NCBI RefSeq assembly: GCF_010093595.1
Contig: NW_022985442.1
Coordinates: 908,261 to 972,260, forward strand
Length of the DNA: 64,000 nucleotides
Reading direction: 5' to 3'
DNA from: Mytilinidion resinicola
Lineage: Eukaryota > Ascomycota > Dothideomycetes > Mytilinidiales > Mytilinidiaceae
In this document: in pieces, positions 52,704 to 63,609 of the stretch
Position numbering within the stretch: the stretch's first letter is position 1
Layout: every line of letters begins with the position of its first letter
Position numbers and translations under genes: made by a program
Notes under the pieces: generated by a model
What the model was told of the DNA's origin: nothing
The model's input: the letters and a program-made list of their open reading frames with translations, nothing else
Database searches by the model: none

Positions 52704-55700
52704 ATGAGTGCTGAGTATGGCTATCACGCCTCTCTCCCGCCGCCGCCCCCTCCACCGCCGCCAACCTCTGCTCCTCGCGAAGGAGGAGCGCCGTCTCCCC
52801 AGAGGCGCCTTGCCCTTCAACCGCCCACAATCACCACCGCCTTGGCCCCGCAGCAAGGAGGGTTCCTGCATACGCAGACGCCAGCCTCCGCGACCTCCTT
52901 AAGCACGCCCTTCTCGCCATACGCTCCCTCCAACTTTTCCGCGCCCGCAGAATCGAGAGGTACTTCGCCGATGGCTCTGCGGAGCGCTGCGTCCATGGCA
53001 GCCCCGTACAATCCGCAGCAATGGGGACGGAACGGGCCTACGGGAGGGACATATGTTCCGCATTCGAGCCCGCAATCAGCTACCGTACCGCCGAGGCAGA
53101 GGGAATTGACCGGACTGGAGGGTAATTGCTTTCTCAACTGTCAAACTCCTAGCTGGAAGACATAGTCCCGTACGACGTTCCATTGTGGACCAAGCAAGAT
53201 TTCCGGCCTCCTGCATTCTCTTTTGATCCTTATTTCGAGTAACGGGGCTGAATCTTCTCTAGCAAATCTGCCGTCTCCTCCTCCACCGTACACTCCTGGA
53301 CAAGCTCCCATAGGTGCCTCTCCCCATATGTCCAGTGGAGCTTTTGCCCCCTCCCATAACCCGTCTCCGAGCTCTGGCCACGGCGAATATCTACTGCAGC
53401 ATCGGACATCGTCTGGATCAGACTACTATAGGTCACCGCCTGGTTTCGATAATAGGATATCAACGGCATCCTCAGTACCTTCCAGTGCTTTGAACCCTCC
53501 CGGAACGCCCTCATTTCCTCCCCCTCCCCCTCAGAGTCGTAGAGATCACTCAGAGTCACGGCCAAGACCAGAAAAGCAGCACTCGCTCTTCAATCTTTCC
53601 AGCTTGACGAGGGGCCGCGCTTCAGACAATACCACGCCGCCTAGCGCCATTGAATCTCTGCGTATCAGTACGAGCGATGTACTATCCCGTAATTCGCTCA
53701 ACCCCGGTCATGGGTCAAGGCCGTCGCAGCCGTGAGTGCGCTACTAGTCATTTCCTGGATCTCACTGACGTCTGACAGTCAAATTTCGATTCCTCCACCA
53801 GAACGCCGATGGAGTCCAGACTCTCCAGCGAGAGCACCGGCCGCCCGCCGGGCAGCTTCGACAGGCGCCATAGGCCTAGCAGGCGCAAGCGGTAGGACTC
53901 CTATCGACCATTCTCCATTGCTCGGCCAAACTTGGGAACCGGGAATGCCACTGCCTCCTCCGCCACCTGGCCCTCCGCCAAGCAATTCGAGGTCCCAAAG
54001 CATGAGCCGTACACCGAACTCCTTTACAAGAGGAGATGGTCCAGTGCCTGCCCCTCCGACCAGACGACCTGCGCAGACCGGAACAAGCCTGACTCCCATA
54101 CCGCCAACTCCAATAGGATGGCAAGATGAAGCTGATCGAGCTCGGTCGAGATCTCCTGCTGCTCATGGCTTACATCTGGATACCACTGGCCACGGATTGT
54201 ATATGCCACGAGCCCAAGCTACTTCCATTAACCCAGGGTCAGGGTCAGGGTCAGGGTCAGGGTCAGGGTCAGGGTCAGGATCGGGATCGGGATCGGGATC
54301 GGGATCAAATCTCGACCAAGCTTTGTCGTCCACACTCTCGTCTGGTGGTTTGGCGCGGACTCCAGCAAAACGTGATCCGAGTGCCAGAGGCATACGGGAA
54401 CGACGGAGTGAAAGCCGCGCCGCACGTGAAAGGGCGGTGGATAGGGCGGCAGAAGCACCCAGAGCTGCCGAGCCTAACAACAATCCATGGGCTATCGATA
54501 TGGAGGCTGCCTCTTCGAAGCCGGCTGATTTGGTTCTAGCCAGCACGACAGATGGTGCACTTAGCCGACGACGAGGAGCGGCGAAAGGCACTCCAAGGAG
54601 TGGACGAAACATGTACTCACCTAGAGACGGGCAGACGCTGTCAGGAACCACGAGGTCATATGATGACCTGCAAGATCCAGGCTCCAATAACTCAACGCCT
54701 AGAGTGGAGGTTAATAGGATTAGGTCTCCTGAGATGTTTGCGCCAACGCCACCATTCTCTCCAGGTGCCGACAGATTCAAGCAAAGTATTGTCCAGAGAG
54801 GTTCTCCAGCGATACCACCGAAGACCCTTCCCACACCACCGCCTCAGCATGTGGGGGATGAATACGGCTTGTCCGTGCCTAAACAACAAACCCCGCGGCC
54901 AATTTCTCACATACTGCACACACCGAATATGGAAGCTGGGTCGATGCCTGCGCCACTTTCTCCAGCTCGTCCACCTTCTGCCCCGACCTCAGCTGGTCTG
55001 AACACCAGTACTCCTAAGCCCAGCGAACGGGATCTGTTTGCTCAGTCAGCTATCGAACGCCATCGCAAGTTCATCGAACAAGAAATATCAGCCCAAAGTG
55101 ATCAAGATAGACTAGAACTCTTCGCGGAATTCATCGTGGCGGAGTCGAGGCTTCGGCGAGATCGTTACTCGACCGCTTTCGATGCGATGGCCAGTGACAT
55201 CCTAGATCTTACAAGGGATATGTGGAGGTCATATGGGATTACTGGACGGCGCTCAACTACACCAAACGCATCCGCTCTTCCGAGTGCAAGTGGCCGAAGA
55301 TCACAGGCATCGACTGTAGAAGAGTCTCCTGATGCGAGAATCAGCGCTCCGACCACTGCTGCTAGTCCTGCCTCGTCGATGGCCATGGATACTCCACACA
55401 CCGAACCGAGTTCACCAGCGAGCGCCTCAAGTCAAGGAAGGGGACGAGGAGAAAGTCAAGCATGGAACAGCTTCCAGCCATGCCTTTCCCCAATTCCTAG
55501 TATGACGGTCAGCACGGTAGCGGAGGAAGAAGACTCACGTGGAAGGTCGGCAAGTCGGTGGTGGGAAGCCAGCGCAGATGGCTCTGACGGTCGAGGCGGC
55601 AAACGGATCGAGCGAAGCAAGAGAGAATCCAAATACATGGGTCTACCGCGAGAAGCACAAGAGCATCTACAATGGGAGGCCGAAGCGTCGCCGTCATACG

Positions 55701-57124
55701 GCCCGGGGCCGAGCACCCAGCCGCACTCCTATGGACCAGACGAATACCCTCCTGAGAAGAGCGGGCTCCACGATCTTTCATATCCGCCGTCCAGCCATTC
55801 GTACAGTCTGTACTCGCATTCCGCCCCCGCGACCCCGGATCCATATAAGCTAGATGTCTCGCGACTGGTAACGCTTCCACCGCCATATCCTCGCCATCAT
55901 CCCGCCGTGAACAACAATCACCCTGACCTTGCTTCAATCCGATCCAGTCTGCGGACACTTTCGGATCTGCAAGATGTTGCACCAATGAAGGAGAACTTCG
56001 CTACCAAGAATAATGCACATAGAGAGCAGGAACGGACAAACCTGTCAGATAGACGCAACCAGCTTCGGTATAATATTCAAGAAAATATCCGCACCGGTGC
56101 GATGTCATTCGCAGACGCAGCAGCCGCCGAGGCCGACTTTGATGCACGGGAAAACAAACGAAGCCAGGACTTGGTTCAAAGTACTTTCGACGAATTCCAG
56201 AAGGAGGTTGCAAGCCCTTTGCATGCTATGCTTTCGGAACGCGTTACAAAGATATCTGCGTCAATTGAACAACTTCGCAGCGGCCTTTTCAACGACGCGC
56301 GGGAATCAAATCCTAATCAGACTCAAGAAGAGGGTGACGAGCAGCCCGAGCTTTTGGAGAAGCTGACGTTGCTTAAATGGCTCTTCGAAGCGCGGGAACA
56401 GTTGCATCGGGAAATGTTTGAGCTTGAGGACGAGCGAAACGATCGCTACAAGGACATCGTTATAACGCCATACAAGCAAGTGGGCAACGATAGCAAAGTG
56501 CGAGAAGCCGAAAACTTCTTCCGGCGCGACGCACAAGACAGAAAGGTTGTGTTCGAGAAGGAGACACTCAAGCGATTCGAAGAGTTCATTGCCGTCATCG
56601 AAGGGAACGTTACCAGAGGCGTCGAAATCCAGCTTTCGGCGTTCTGGGACATTGCGCCTGGCCTATTGGCTATCGTGCAGAAGATTCCTAGCCAGTTGGC
56701 TGGGTTCGAGATCTTGATCCCGCCGCAGGAGTTTGAGGAGAACCCGGCGTATCACGACTTCCCGTTGCAGTACCTCTATTCGCTGCTCGCGCATGCCGGG
56801 AAGTCGGCGTACCAGTTCATCGAGTCGCAGATCAACCTGCTCTGTCTCTTGCATGAGGTCAAGACGGGCGTGATGACGGCAAATTCCCGCCTCCTGGAGA
56901 CGCAGCGCTATCTAGCGGGCGAGGACTTCGCCAGCGTGGACCGCGAGATGAAGGCGGTGCGAGACGAGGAGGAACGACGGCTGACGGAGGACCTCAAGGA
57001 GAAGGTGGGTCTGGTTGAAGGGCAGTGGCGCGAGGCTCTCGGGCAAGGCCTGAACGACTGCAAGACGCGGGTCGAGCAGTTTTTGGTGGACGAGGGCGGG
57101 TGGGACGAGAGTTTGAGCGATTGA
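52704..57124 (+). CDS. Large fungal protein: disordered Pro/Ser-rich N-terminus, coiled-coil C-terminus
   Basis: ATG 52704; exon 1 to about 53121; a middle coding stretch (DIVPYDVPLWTKQDFRPPAFSFDPY, about 53158-53240); a further exon from about 53260 to 53731; intron 53732-53778 (GTGAGT...TCTGACAG) and a long last exon 53779-57124. The two junctions between 53120 and 53340 cannot be resolved cleanly, as the candidate introns are very short or out of phase. The N-terminal two-thirds is Pro/Ser-rich with polyproline runs and a Gly-Ser dipeptide repeat. The last 400 residues (from about 55900) are helical and charged: QEISAQSDQDRLELFAEFIVAESRLRRDRY-like segments, ENIRTGAMSFADAAAAEADFD and EKLTLLKWLFEAREQLHREMFELEDERNDRYKDIV (read in parts). 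I recognise this as a conserved Pezizomycotina protein without a firm function; a cytoskeletal or scaffold role is a guess. Confidence 0.78.
54236..54307 (+). repeat. Hexanucleotide repeat coding for (Gly-Ser)12
   Basis: Seven GGGTCA units, four GGATCG units and one GGATCA run in frame and encode twelve Gly-Ser dipeptides. The GGG tracts spaced by TCA give the plus strand a G-quadruplex-forming pattern. The switch of unit at 54278 shows two separate expansions. Confidence 0.93.
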
Positions 57125-57982
57125 TTGTTTCTTGCGCGCCAGATACCCATTGTTAGCAAGCGTCTGCTGTAGAGTGTTTCGCAGCCGATCTCCTTTGGCC
57201 ATCGAAAAAGCAGCTGTCCACGTTTGTGTTGTCTGGAGAGCAGACCTGTTGGCCACTATGTCGGATATATCGCTCTGTATATATTAGCTAGACGGTAAGC
57301 GGACCGCCTTAATGCATAGTCAAGCTGAGAACTCCTAATAAACTGTCTCGCCATCGATTTGTGCACTCTCTTGTAGTTCTGGTGGGGCTGTTGAGAAACT
57401 TGTTGGTATCATGCCGCTAGGGTGCTGCTGAGGTAGCCCAACGAGCCTACAGACTGTTCAGAACGACGGGCTTTCATCATGGTCAGTCTTCGGGAAACAC
57501 GTAGAAGCGCTTCATGCAGGAACAGAAACGTGTACGGACATCTATGACGATATACTATGTGCTTCTCGATATTTTGAGTGAAGAGCCGTTGACGCAGTGC
57601 TAGCACCTTTGATGTCTTACATTGTTCCTTCCATGGCGCCGACGAAGCGCCCTCCAGCGTTGGCACAGCCCTTGCACGCTCCCAGGCTCCCAGGCTCTTG
57701 TCAAACGTGCTGCATCGAGCTTTCGCAGCATTCCAGCGCCGCCTACCTCTGTCTGGCGCACCGTTGCTTGTTGGTTGACAGGAGCTGTGGCCCGGGCGGC
57801 AGTAGCGCCGCCGTTAGATCACGTGCAGGGGCAGACAGGCGGAATAATTTTCTTGTGTGCAGGCCTAAGTGGCTTCTTCACTCTTTCATCCAACACCACC
57901 CACATCCACACAAGAGCAAGCTTCTCCTGGAGACTTCTCTCCAGCCCCCCACCCCCCCTTCAGAAAACTTCTAAAGCCCGCC
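57125..57982. other. Intergenic region upstream of PAB1
   Basis: No supported gene. The 3' part becomes pyrimidine-rich and is the likely PAB1 promoter and start of its 5' UTR. Confidence 0.4.
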
Positions 57983-58008
57983 AAAAAAACGTTAAAACCC
58001 GAAAAAAA
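57983..58008 (+). promoter_or_regulatory. A-rich tract in the probable PAB1 5' UTR
   Basis: Runs of seven, four and seven adenines separated by short C/G/T spacers, 320-345 bp ahead of the ATG (about 220 nt in a spliced leader). In animals an A-rich leader element lets poly(A)-binding protein repress its own mRNA. A similar loop here is inference. Confidence 0.4.
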
Positions 58009-58203
58009 GCAGCTCAAGTCGCCCCGACTAAAGCCACCCTCACTCCCAGTCGTTCACCCGCCCGACACGCTCCCCACGCGCCTCTCGCCCTCCCGTCGCT
58101 GCCCGTAGAAGCGCCATCTGCCACGCTCTTGGATTTGCCCCATATCCTACGCCGCACACACGCTTAACGACGCAGCCCCAGCTTCTCCCTAGAGCTGACT
58201 CTG

Positions 58204-58318
58204 GTGAGCCTCGCGCCTGCAGCATACGCCCGACCCCCAGCTCCCGACTCCTCCGGCTTCTCCACCACGCGCATTTCCCTCTGAAGCCTGGCCTTCCGCT
58301 GACACCCGTCTTTTCTAG
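58204..58318 (+). other. Probable intron in the PAB1 5' UTR
   Basis: Donor CTG|GTGAGCC, branch-like CCGCTGACACC, then a pyrimidine run and TTTTCTAG just 9 bases ahead of the ATG at 58328. A leader intron close to the start codon is common for highly expressed fungal genes. Confidence 0.6.
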
Positions 58319-58327
58319 TGTACCAAG

Positions 58328-60658
58328 ATGTCTGAAGTTGCAAATTCTACTTCGCCCGCCCACGATGGCGCTGAGGCCAACGGCACCACCCTGAACACCA
58401 ACGTGCCGCCCTCGCAGCAGTCTGGCGATATTGCTACCCCGACCTCTGCCGCCCCGTCGACTGCCCACCAGAACTCTGCCTCGCTCTATGTCGGCGAGCT
58501 CGACCCCTCCGTCACCGAGGCCATGCTCTTCGAGCTCTTCTCGTCCATTGGCCAAGTCGCCTCCATCCGTGTCTGCCGTGACGCCGTCACCCGCCGCTCG
58601 CTCGGCTACGCCTACGTCAACTACAACAGCTCTGAGGATGGCGAGAAGGCTCTCGAGGAGCTCAACTACACGGTCATCAAGGGCAAGCCATGCCGCATCA
58701 TGTGGTCGCAGCGCGATCCTGCTCTGCGCAAGACTGGCCAGGGTAATGTCTTCATCAAGAACTTGGATATCGCCATCGACAACAAGGCTCTGCACGACAC
58801 TTTTGCCGCTTTCGGCAACATCCTTAGCTGCAAGGTCGCCCAGGACGAGCTGGGAAACTCCAAGGGCTATGGGTTCGTTCACTACGAGACTGCTGAGGCG
58901 GCCACCAACGCCATCAAGCATGTCAACGGCATGTTGTTGAACGAGAAGAAGGTGTTCGTCGGTCATCACATCCCCAAGAAGGACCGCTTGAGCAAGTTTG
59001 AGGAGATGAAGGCCAACTTCACCAACATCTACGTCAAGAACGTGGAGCTCGAAGTCACCGACGACGAGTTCCGCGACCTGTTCGAGAAGCACGGTCCGAT
59101 CACCTCTGCCTCCCTCGCACACGACTCCGAGACTGGCAAGAGCCGTGGGTTCGGTTTTGTCAACTACATCAAGCACGAGGACGCCGCAACCGCTGTCGAG
59201 ACGCTTAATGACTTTGATTTCAAGGGCCAGAAGCTGTACGTTGGGCGCGCCCAGAAGAAGCACGAGCGTGAGGAGGAGCTGCGCAAGCAGTATGAGCAGG
59301 CCCGCTTGGAGAAGCAATCCAAATACCAGGGTGTCAACCTCTACGTCAAGAACCTTGACGACGACGTTGATGACGACAAGCTTCGCGATCTGTTTGCTCC
59401 CTTCGGCACCATCACTTCTGCCAAGGTTATGCGCGATGCCATTCCCGCCGACCGTGCCGAGACTCCTTCCGAGGAGAAGGACGAGAAGAAGGAAGGCGAG
59501 GAGTCGAAGGATGGCGAGAAAGAAGCCAAGGAGAGCTCCGGGGATGAGGACAAGGAGAAGGTCAAGGTTACCATCAAGGGCGAGAAGAAGATCCTCGGCA
59601 AGAGCAAGGGCTTCGGTTTCGTCTGCTTCAGCAACCCCGATGAGGCTACCAAAGCCGTGACCGACATGAACCAGAAGATGATTAACAGCAAGCCGCTGTA
59701 CGTTGCCCTCGCCCAGCGCAAGGACGTCCGCAAGAATCAACTGGAAGCCACCATCCAGGCCCGCAACCAGATGCGCTTACAGGCAGCTGCGCAGAACGCT
59801 GCCGGTGTTGTCAACGCACCTTTCGGTCAACCTCAGATGTTCATGGCACCTGGTCAACAGCCGATGGTGTTCCCTCCGGGAGCTCGCGGACAGCTGCCTT
59901 ACCCCCAGGCCATTCCCCAAGGAGGCCGTGGAGCTGCGTTCCCTGGCCAGCAGGGCGGACGTGGTGGTGCCAACGCTGCTCAGCAGCTGCCACCCATGTA
60001 TGGTTTCCCTCCAAACATGCCCCCGGGCGCTCTTCCGCCGTACATCAACCCACAACAATACATCCAACAGATGGCTCAGGCAGCCCAGGCTCAGCAGGCT
60101 ATGGGTGGTCGCGGTGCCGGCGGCCGAGGCCCAATGCCACCCATGCCTGGCATGCCAGGTGGTATGCCGCCCCAGATGCCTACCGTTCCGGCCATGCGTG
60201 GTGGAGCTAACTTCAGCCAAGGCGCTGGCGCTCGTGGAGCTGTCTCAGGACGACCAGGACAGCAGATGTCTCCCTTCCCGCAAGGTCGGGGTGGACCTCA
60301 AGCTGGTGGCATCCCGCAACCACCCCCGGCCGTTGGTGTCGACGTGAGCACTCTCAGCCAGGCTCCTCCTCCTCAGCAGAAGCAGATCCTGGGTGAGGCG
60401 CTCTACCCCAAGATCTTCGAACAGCAGCCGGAGCTAGCCGGCAAGATCACCGGTATGCTTCTGGAGATGGACAATGCCGAGCTGATCAACCTGTAAGTAC
60501 ACATTTCCAGTCTGCAAGGATCTTGCTGACAGCTATTTAGCACGAGTGATGACGAAGCACTCCGGGCCAAGGTCCAGGAGGCTATGAGCGTTTACGATGA
60601 TTATGTCAAGACCAAGGGCGTTGACGAGAAGGAGGAGGTCAAGGAGGAGAAGGCTTAG
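58328..60658 (+). CDS. PAB1: Poly(A)-binding protein
   Basis: Binds mRNA poly(A) tails in cytoplasm and nucleus and links them to translation and deadenylation. Exon 1 58328-60492 and exon 2 60541-60658 (intron GTAAGT...TTTAG) give 760 aa. Four RRMs: [33 protein letters not shown] with [24 protein letters not shown] with [23 protein letters not shown] with GFGFVCF. In RRM4 an acidic/basic insert of about 55 residues (about 59440-59595) separates the two RNP motifs, as in other Pezizomycotina. A Met/Pro/Gly/Gln-rich linker leads to the C-terminal MLLE domain ([31 protein letters not shown], at 60385-60475), which binds PAM2 peptides. The last exon ends in a Lys/Glu tail. Strong codon bias fits high expression. 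Confidence 0.96.
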
Positions 60659-62373
60659 GCGTCCCTCGCCAGCCTTCCTCCATGCCGCCTCTTCCCACTG
60701 CGGCTCCTCTGGTTTCAGTTCATTGGCGAATGGCGCTCGGTCACGGTCTCTCAAATTCACTGGTCATCGGTGTGGCGGAATCCCGATTGCTTCCAAAAGT
60801 TCTTTTACAGTCTCTTCGACTCTTTCCTCAATCCCGAAACCGGTTTATCCTTCCCTCTTTCCGGGGGTTCTGCCGTTTTCGGGCTTTTGGAGGCTGGTCT
60901 GCTAGCTCCTTCTATTTCGTCTACGCCTTCACTGGTTACGGATGGTGTGGCAAGGTGCGGCCTTCTGACTTTTGACTTTTCTTCTCTTACCCATTACACA
61001 CCACCCCTTTTTTCTTTCTTCTTTTAGTGTACTATAGAGCGGTCAAGGCTGCGCGAGCAGGTCCTATGGGCGGGATGGATCGGGCATGCTTTGCGCTCTG
61101 GGTTGCGGGTGAGATACCTAACATTTCAGTCGAGTTTTGATGGTTAGTGGTGGCTGATTGGGGGGTTATGGTGGTTAGGTGGTGGATGGAGTAGGGGAGT
61201 GTTGTGGAGAGAGGCGGCTGATCGGGTGCTGAAGCTAAGTATGGCTAAAGTGAGGGTAATTCATGGGGGATTGATAGTAGTAGTTGCTCGGACGAATAGA
61301 TCTTATTTGCTCTACCACTGACGCTTATTCTACGTGATTATGCTCCTACGAACTCCTCCTATTCGCGCTCAACCCCCGAAACTGATCTTGCAAAGCGTTG
61401 GGTTTCTCCGCGCTGAGAATACGATTTGCTGCGTCCTTATCTCGTGGCTGGCTAACTGCTATGATATCCTTTTTCGCGTCGCAGGTTGGAGACATCAGAT
61501 TTTAAGATTTCGACGTTGGTGGTTCAACCCGCGCGTCTCACCTGACCGTCAACCCCCCCCGCGGAGAAAGCTTGCTTCAACAACCACGACGAAAACATGG
61601 GCGGAACGGCGCGGTGACGGGCGGGCATGGAGTGATGTGTGAATCAGGGTCGTAGCTCGTTCCGGTGGTGAGTCAACTGCTACTGCAACATCCTTTTCGC
61701 CAGGAGCAGCAGCATCCCACGCCCGGGGGGGGGGGGCCGGCCGTTTGGATGGGTTGGTGTAACTAACTAGTTTCCAAAGCCTGCGCGAGAGGAGAGAGAC
61801 AATTTGTTCTCTTATCTACGGATCAATCTACAACCCTTTTTTTTTTACTTGCACACTTCCAATGTCGGCCTTGCTGATGCTGATGCTGATCCGCTGGATG
61901 CGGGGTTGCGATGCAGCTTCTTGAGAGCTGGAGACGTAGAGGAGCTTTGGCTGTGAGTGGGGCGAGGTGAGTACGTAAATTCTCGTAAGATGCTGGGCCC
62001 ACGGCTTGCCATCGGCTCGATGCGGAGAGGGTGGTAAGCAAGCAGGGTGCCTGGGGGAACGGGGCAGGTTGTGCAAGGGTGGGAGCTGAGGGTTTAAGAT
62101 GCAAATCCGCGGGATAGAGGGCATTGGGGGGGAGGGTTGGGGGGTTGTATATAAGGTCGGTGGTGGGTGATGCTTTGAGTAGCGTTTCGTCAGTCTGCTT
62201 GCTTCATAATATCGTCAAGGTTTCTTATATCCTACACTATCTATCTGTAATCTTCAACCTGAACTATCCTCAAAGGGAGTCTATACCACACCATCGAGCT
62301 CCACACCTGCTACACCACACTGAATCGCAACCCCCCATCCCTCACCCATCGCGTCGTCGTCTACCCAACCACC
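60659..62373. other. Intergenic region between PAB1 and the flavohaemoglobin gene
   Basis: 1.7 kb. PAB1 3' UTR, then a region with no gene. Notable simple sequence: a G12 run at 61725-61736, an eight-to-ten T run near 61838 and three GATGCT units near 61872-61892. Confidence 0.45.
62148..62155 (+). promoter_or_regulatory. TATA box of the flavohaemoglobin gene
   Basis: TATATAAG, 219-226 bp ahead of the ATG at 62374. Transcription would begin near 62180, leaving a CT-rich leader of about 190 bases. TATA-containing promoters suit a stress-induced gene such as a nitric oxide detoxifier. Confidence 0.6.
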
Positions 62374-63609
62374 ATGGCACCCCCCCTAACCCCCTCCCAA
62401 ACCGCCATTATCAAATCCACCGCGCCCCTCCTCGCAACCCACGGCACCACCATAACAACCCACTTCTACACGACCCTCCTCGCCGCCCACCCGCCCCTCC
62501 GCTCCATCTTCAGCGCGACCCACCAAGCCACGGGCGCGCAGCCCCGCGCCCTCGCCGGCGCCCTCCTCGCCTACGCCACGCACATCGACGACCTCGGCGC
62601 GCTGTCCCCCACCCTCGCCCTCATCTGCGCGAAGCACGCCTCCCTCGGCATCACGCCCGCGCAGTACGGCGTCGTCGGCACGGGGCTGCTCGCCGCGCTC
62701 GAGGACGTCCTCACCCCCGCCGTCTTCACCGCCGAAGTGAAAGACGCGTGGGCCGCGGCGTACTGGCAGCTCGCGGACATCATGATCGCGGCGGAAGCCG
62801 AGCTCTACGCGCAGGCGGCGTGGCAGGGGTGGCGCGAGTTCAGGGTCGCGCGCAAGGAGGTTGAGAGCGCCGAGATCACGAGTTTCTACCTCGAGCCGGT
62901 CGATGGAGGGAAGTTGCCGCGGTATAAGCCCGGCCAGTATGTCAGCGTGCAGGTGCCGGTCCCGCAGCTCGGGGAGGGCGTGCTGCAGGCGCGGCAGTAT
63001 AGCCTCAGCGATGCGCCGGGGAAGGGGTATTTCCGGATTAGTGTGAAGCGGGAGAGCGGGCTGGTGAGTGCGGCGGCGGGGCCGGGGGTGGAGAAGGGGC
63101 AGCCTGGGTGGGTGTCGAATATCCTGCATGCGGAGAAGGCGGTGGGCGACGTGGTGGGTGTGGCGCATCCGTATGGGGATTTCTATCTCGAGGTGGAGGG
63201 GGAGGGGCCCGTGGTGCTGATTTCGGGGGGTGTGGGGCTGACGAGTTTGATGGCGATGTTGAATGCGTTGGTGGAGCGGAAGAGTGGGCGGAAGGTGGCG
63301 TGGATTCATGCGGCGCGGAATGCGAGTGTGCGGGGGTTTCGGGGGCATGTGGAGGAGGTGGAGAAGACGGCAGACAATGTGCATGCGGTGTTGTTTGATA
63401 CGCTTGGGGGGCGCATGGATCTGGGGGCCCTGGATAGAGAGAAGGATCTTTTCTTAGGAGATGAGAGGGCGGAGTACTTTATCTGTGGGCCCGAGGGGTT
63501 CATGGTGGATGTTGAGACGAAGCTGAAGGCGTATGGAGTGGATGCTGGTCGCATTAAGATGGAGCTGTTCGGTACGGGAGGAGTACCCAGGGGATTGGAG
63601 AAACTTTGA
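62374..63609 (+). CDS. YHB1: Flavohaemoglobin (nitric oxide dioxygenase)
   Basis: Converts nitric oxide and oxygen to nitrate using NAD(P)H. Single exon, 411 aa, the normal family length. Globin domain residues 1-145: B10 Tyr32 (HFY), E7 Gln56 (GAQPRAL) and proximal F8 His88 (KHASLGI). FAD-binding domain: YKPGQYVSVQ and RQYSLSD. NAD-binding domain: ISGGVGLTSLMAML, then FICGPEGFM. No targeting peptide, so cytosolic. Codon third positions are C-rich in the globin half and turn G-rich from about 62860. The gene looks intact. It has no intron although most neighbours do. Confidence 0.95.
   Translation: MAPPLTPSQTAIIKSTAPLLATHGTTITTHFYTTLLAAHPPLRSIFSATHQATGAQPRALAGALLAYATHIDDLGALSPTLALICAKHASLGITPAQYGVVGTGLLAALEDVLTPAVFTAEVKDAWAAAYWQLADIMIAAEAELYAQAAWQGWREFRVARKEVESAEITSFYLEPVDGGKLPRYKPGQYVSVQVPVPQLGEGVLQARQYSLSDAPGKGYFRISVKRESGLVSAAAGPGVEKGQPGWVSNILHAEKAVGDVVGVAHPYGDFYLEVEGEGPVVLISGGVGLTSLMAMLNALVERKSGRKVAWIHAARNASVRGFRGHVEEVEKTADNVHAVLFDTLGGRMDLGALDREKDLFLGDERAEYFICGPEGFMVDVETKLKAYGVDAGRIKMELFGTGGVPRGLEKL

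Noticed and set aside
54236..54307. Interstitial telomere repeat.
   Set aside because: The unit is GGGTCA, not TTAGGG, and it is in frame within a coding exon.
58040..59740. 566-codon open frame antisense to PAB1.
   Set aside because: It mirrors the strong codon bias of PAB1. Leu/Val-rich, no domain, and the sense strand has four RRMs.
62386..63384. 332-codon open frame antisense to the flavohaemoglobin gene.
   Set aside because: Arg/His/Pro-biased shadow of a GC-rich gene; the sense product is unambiguous.
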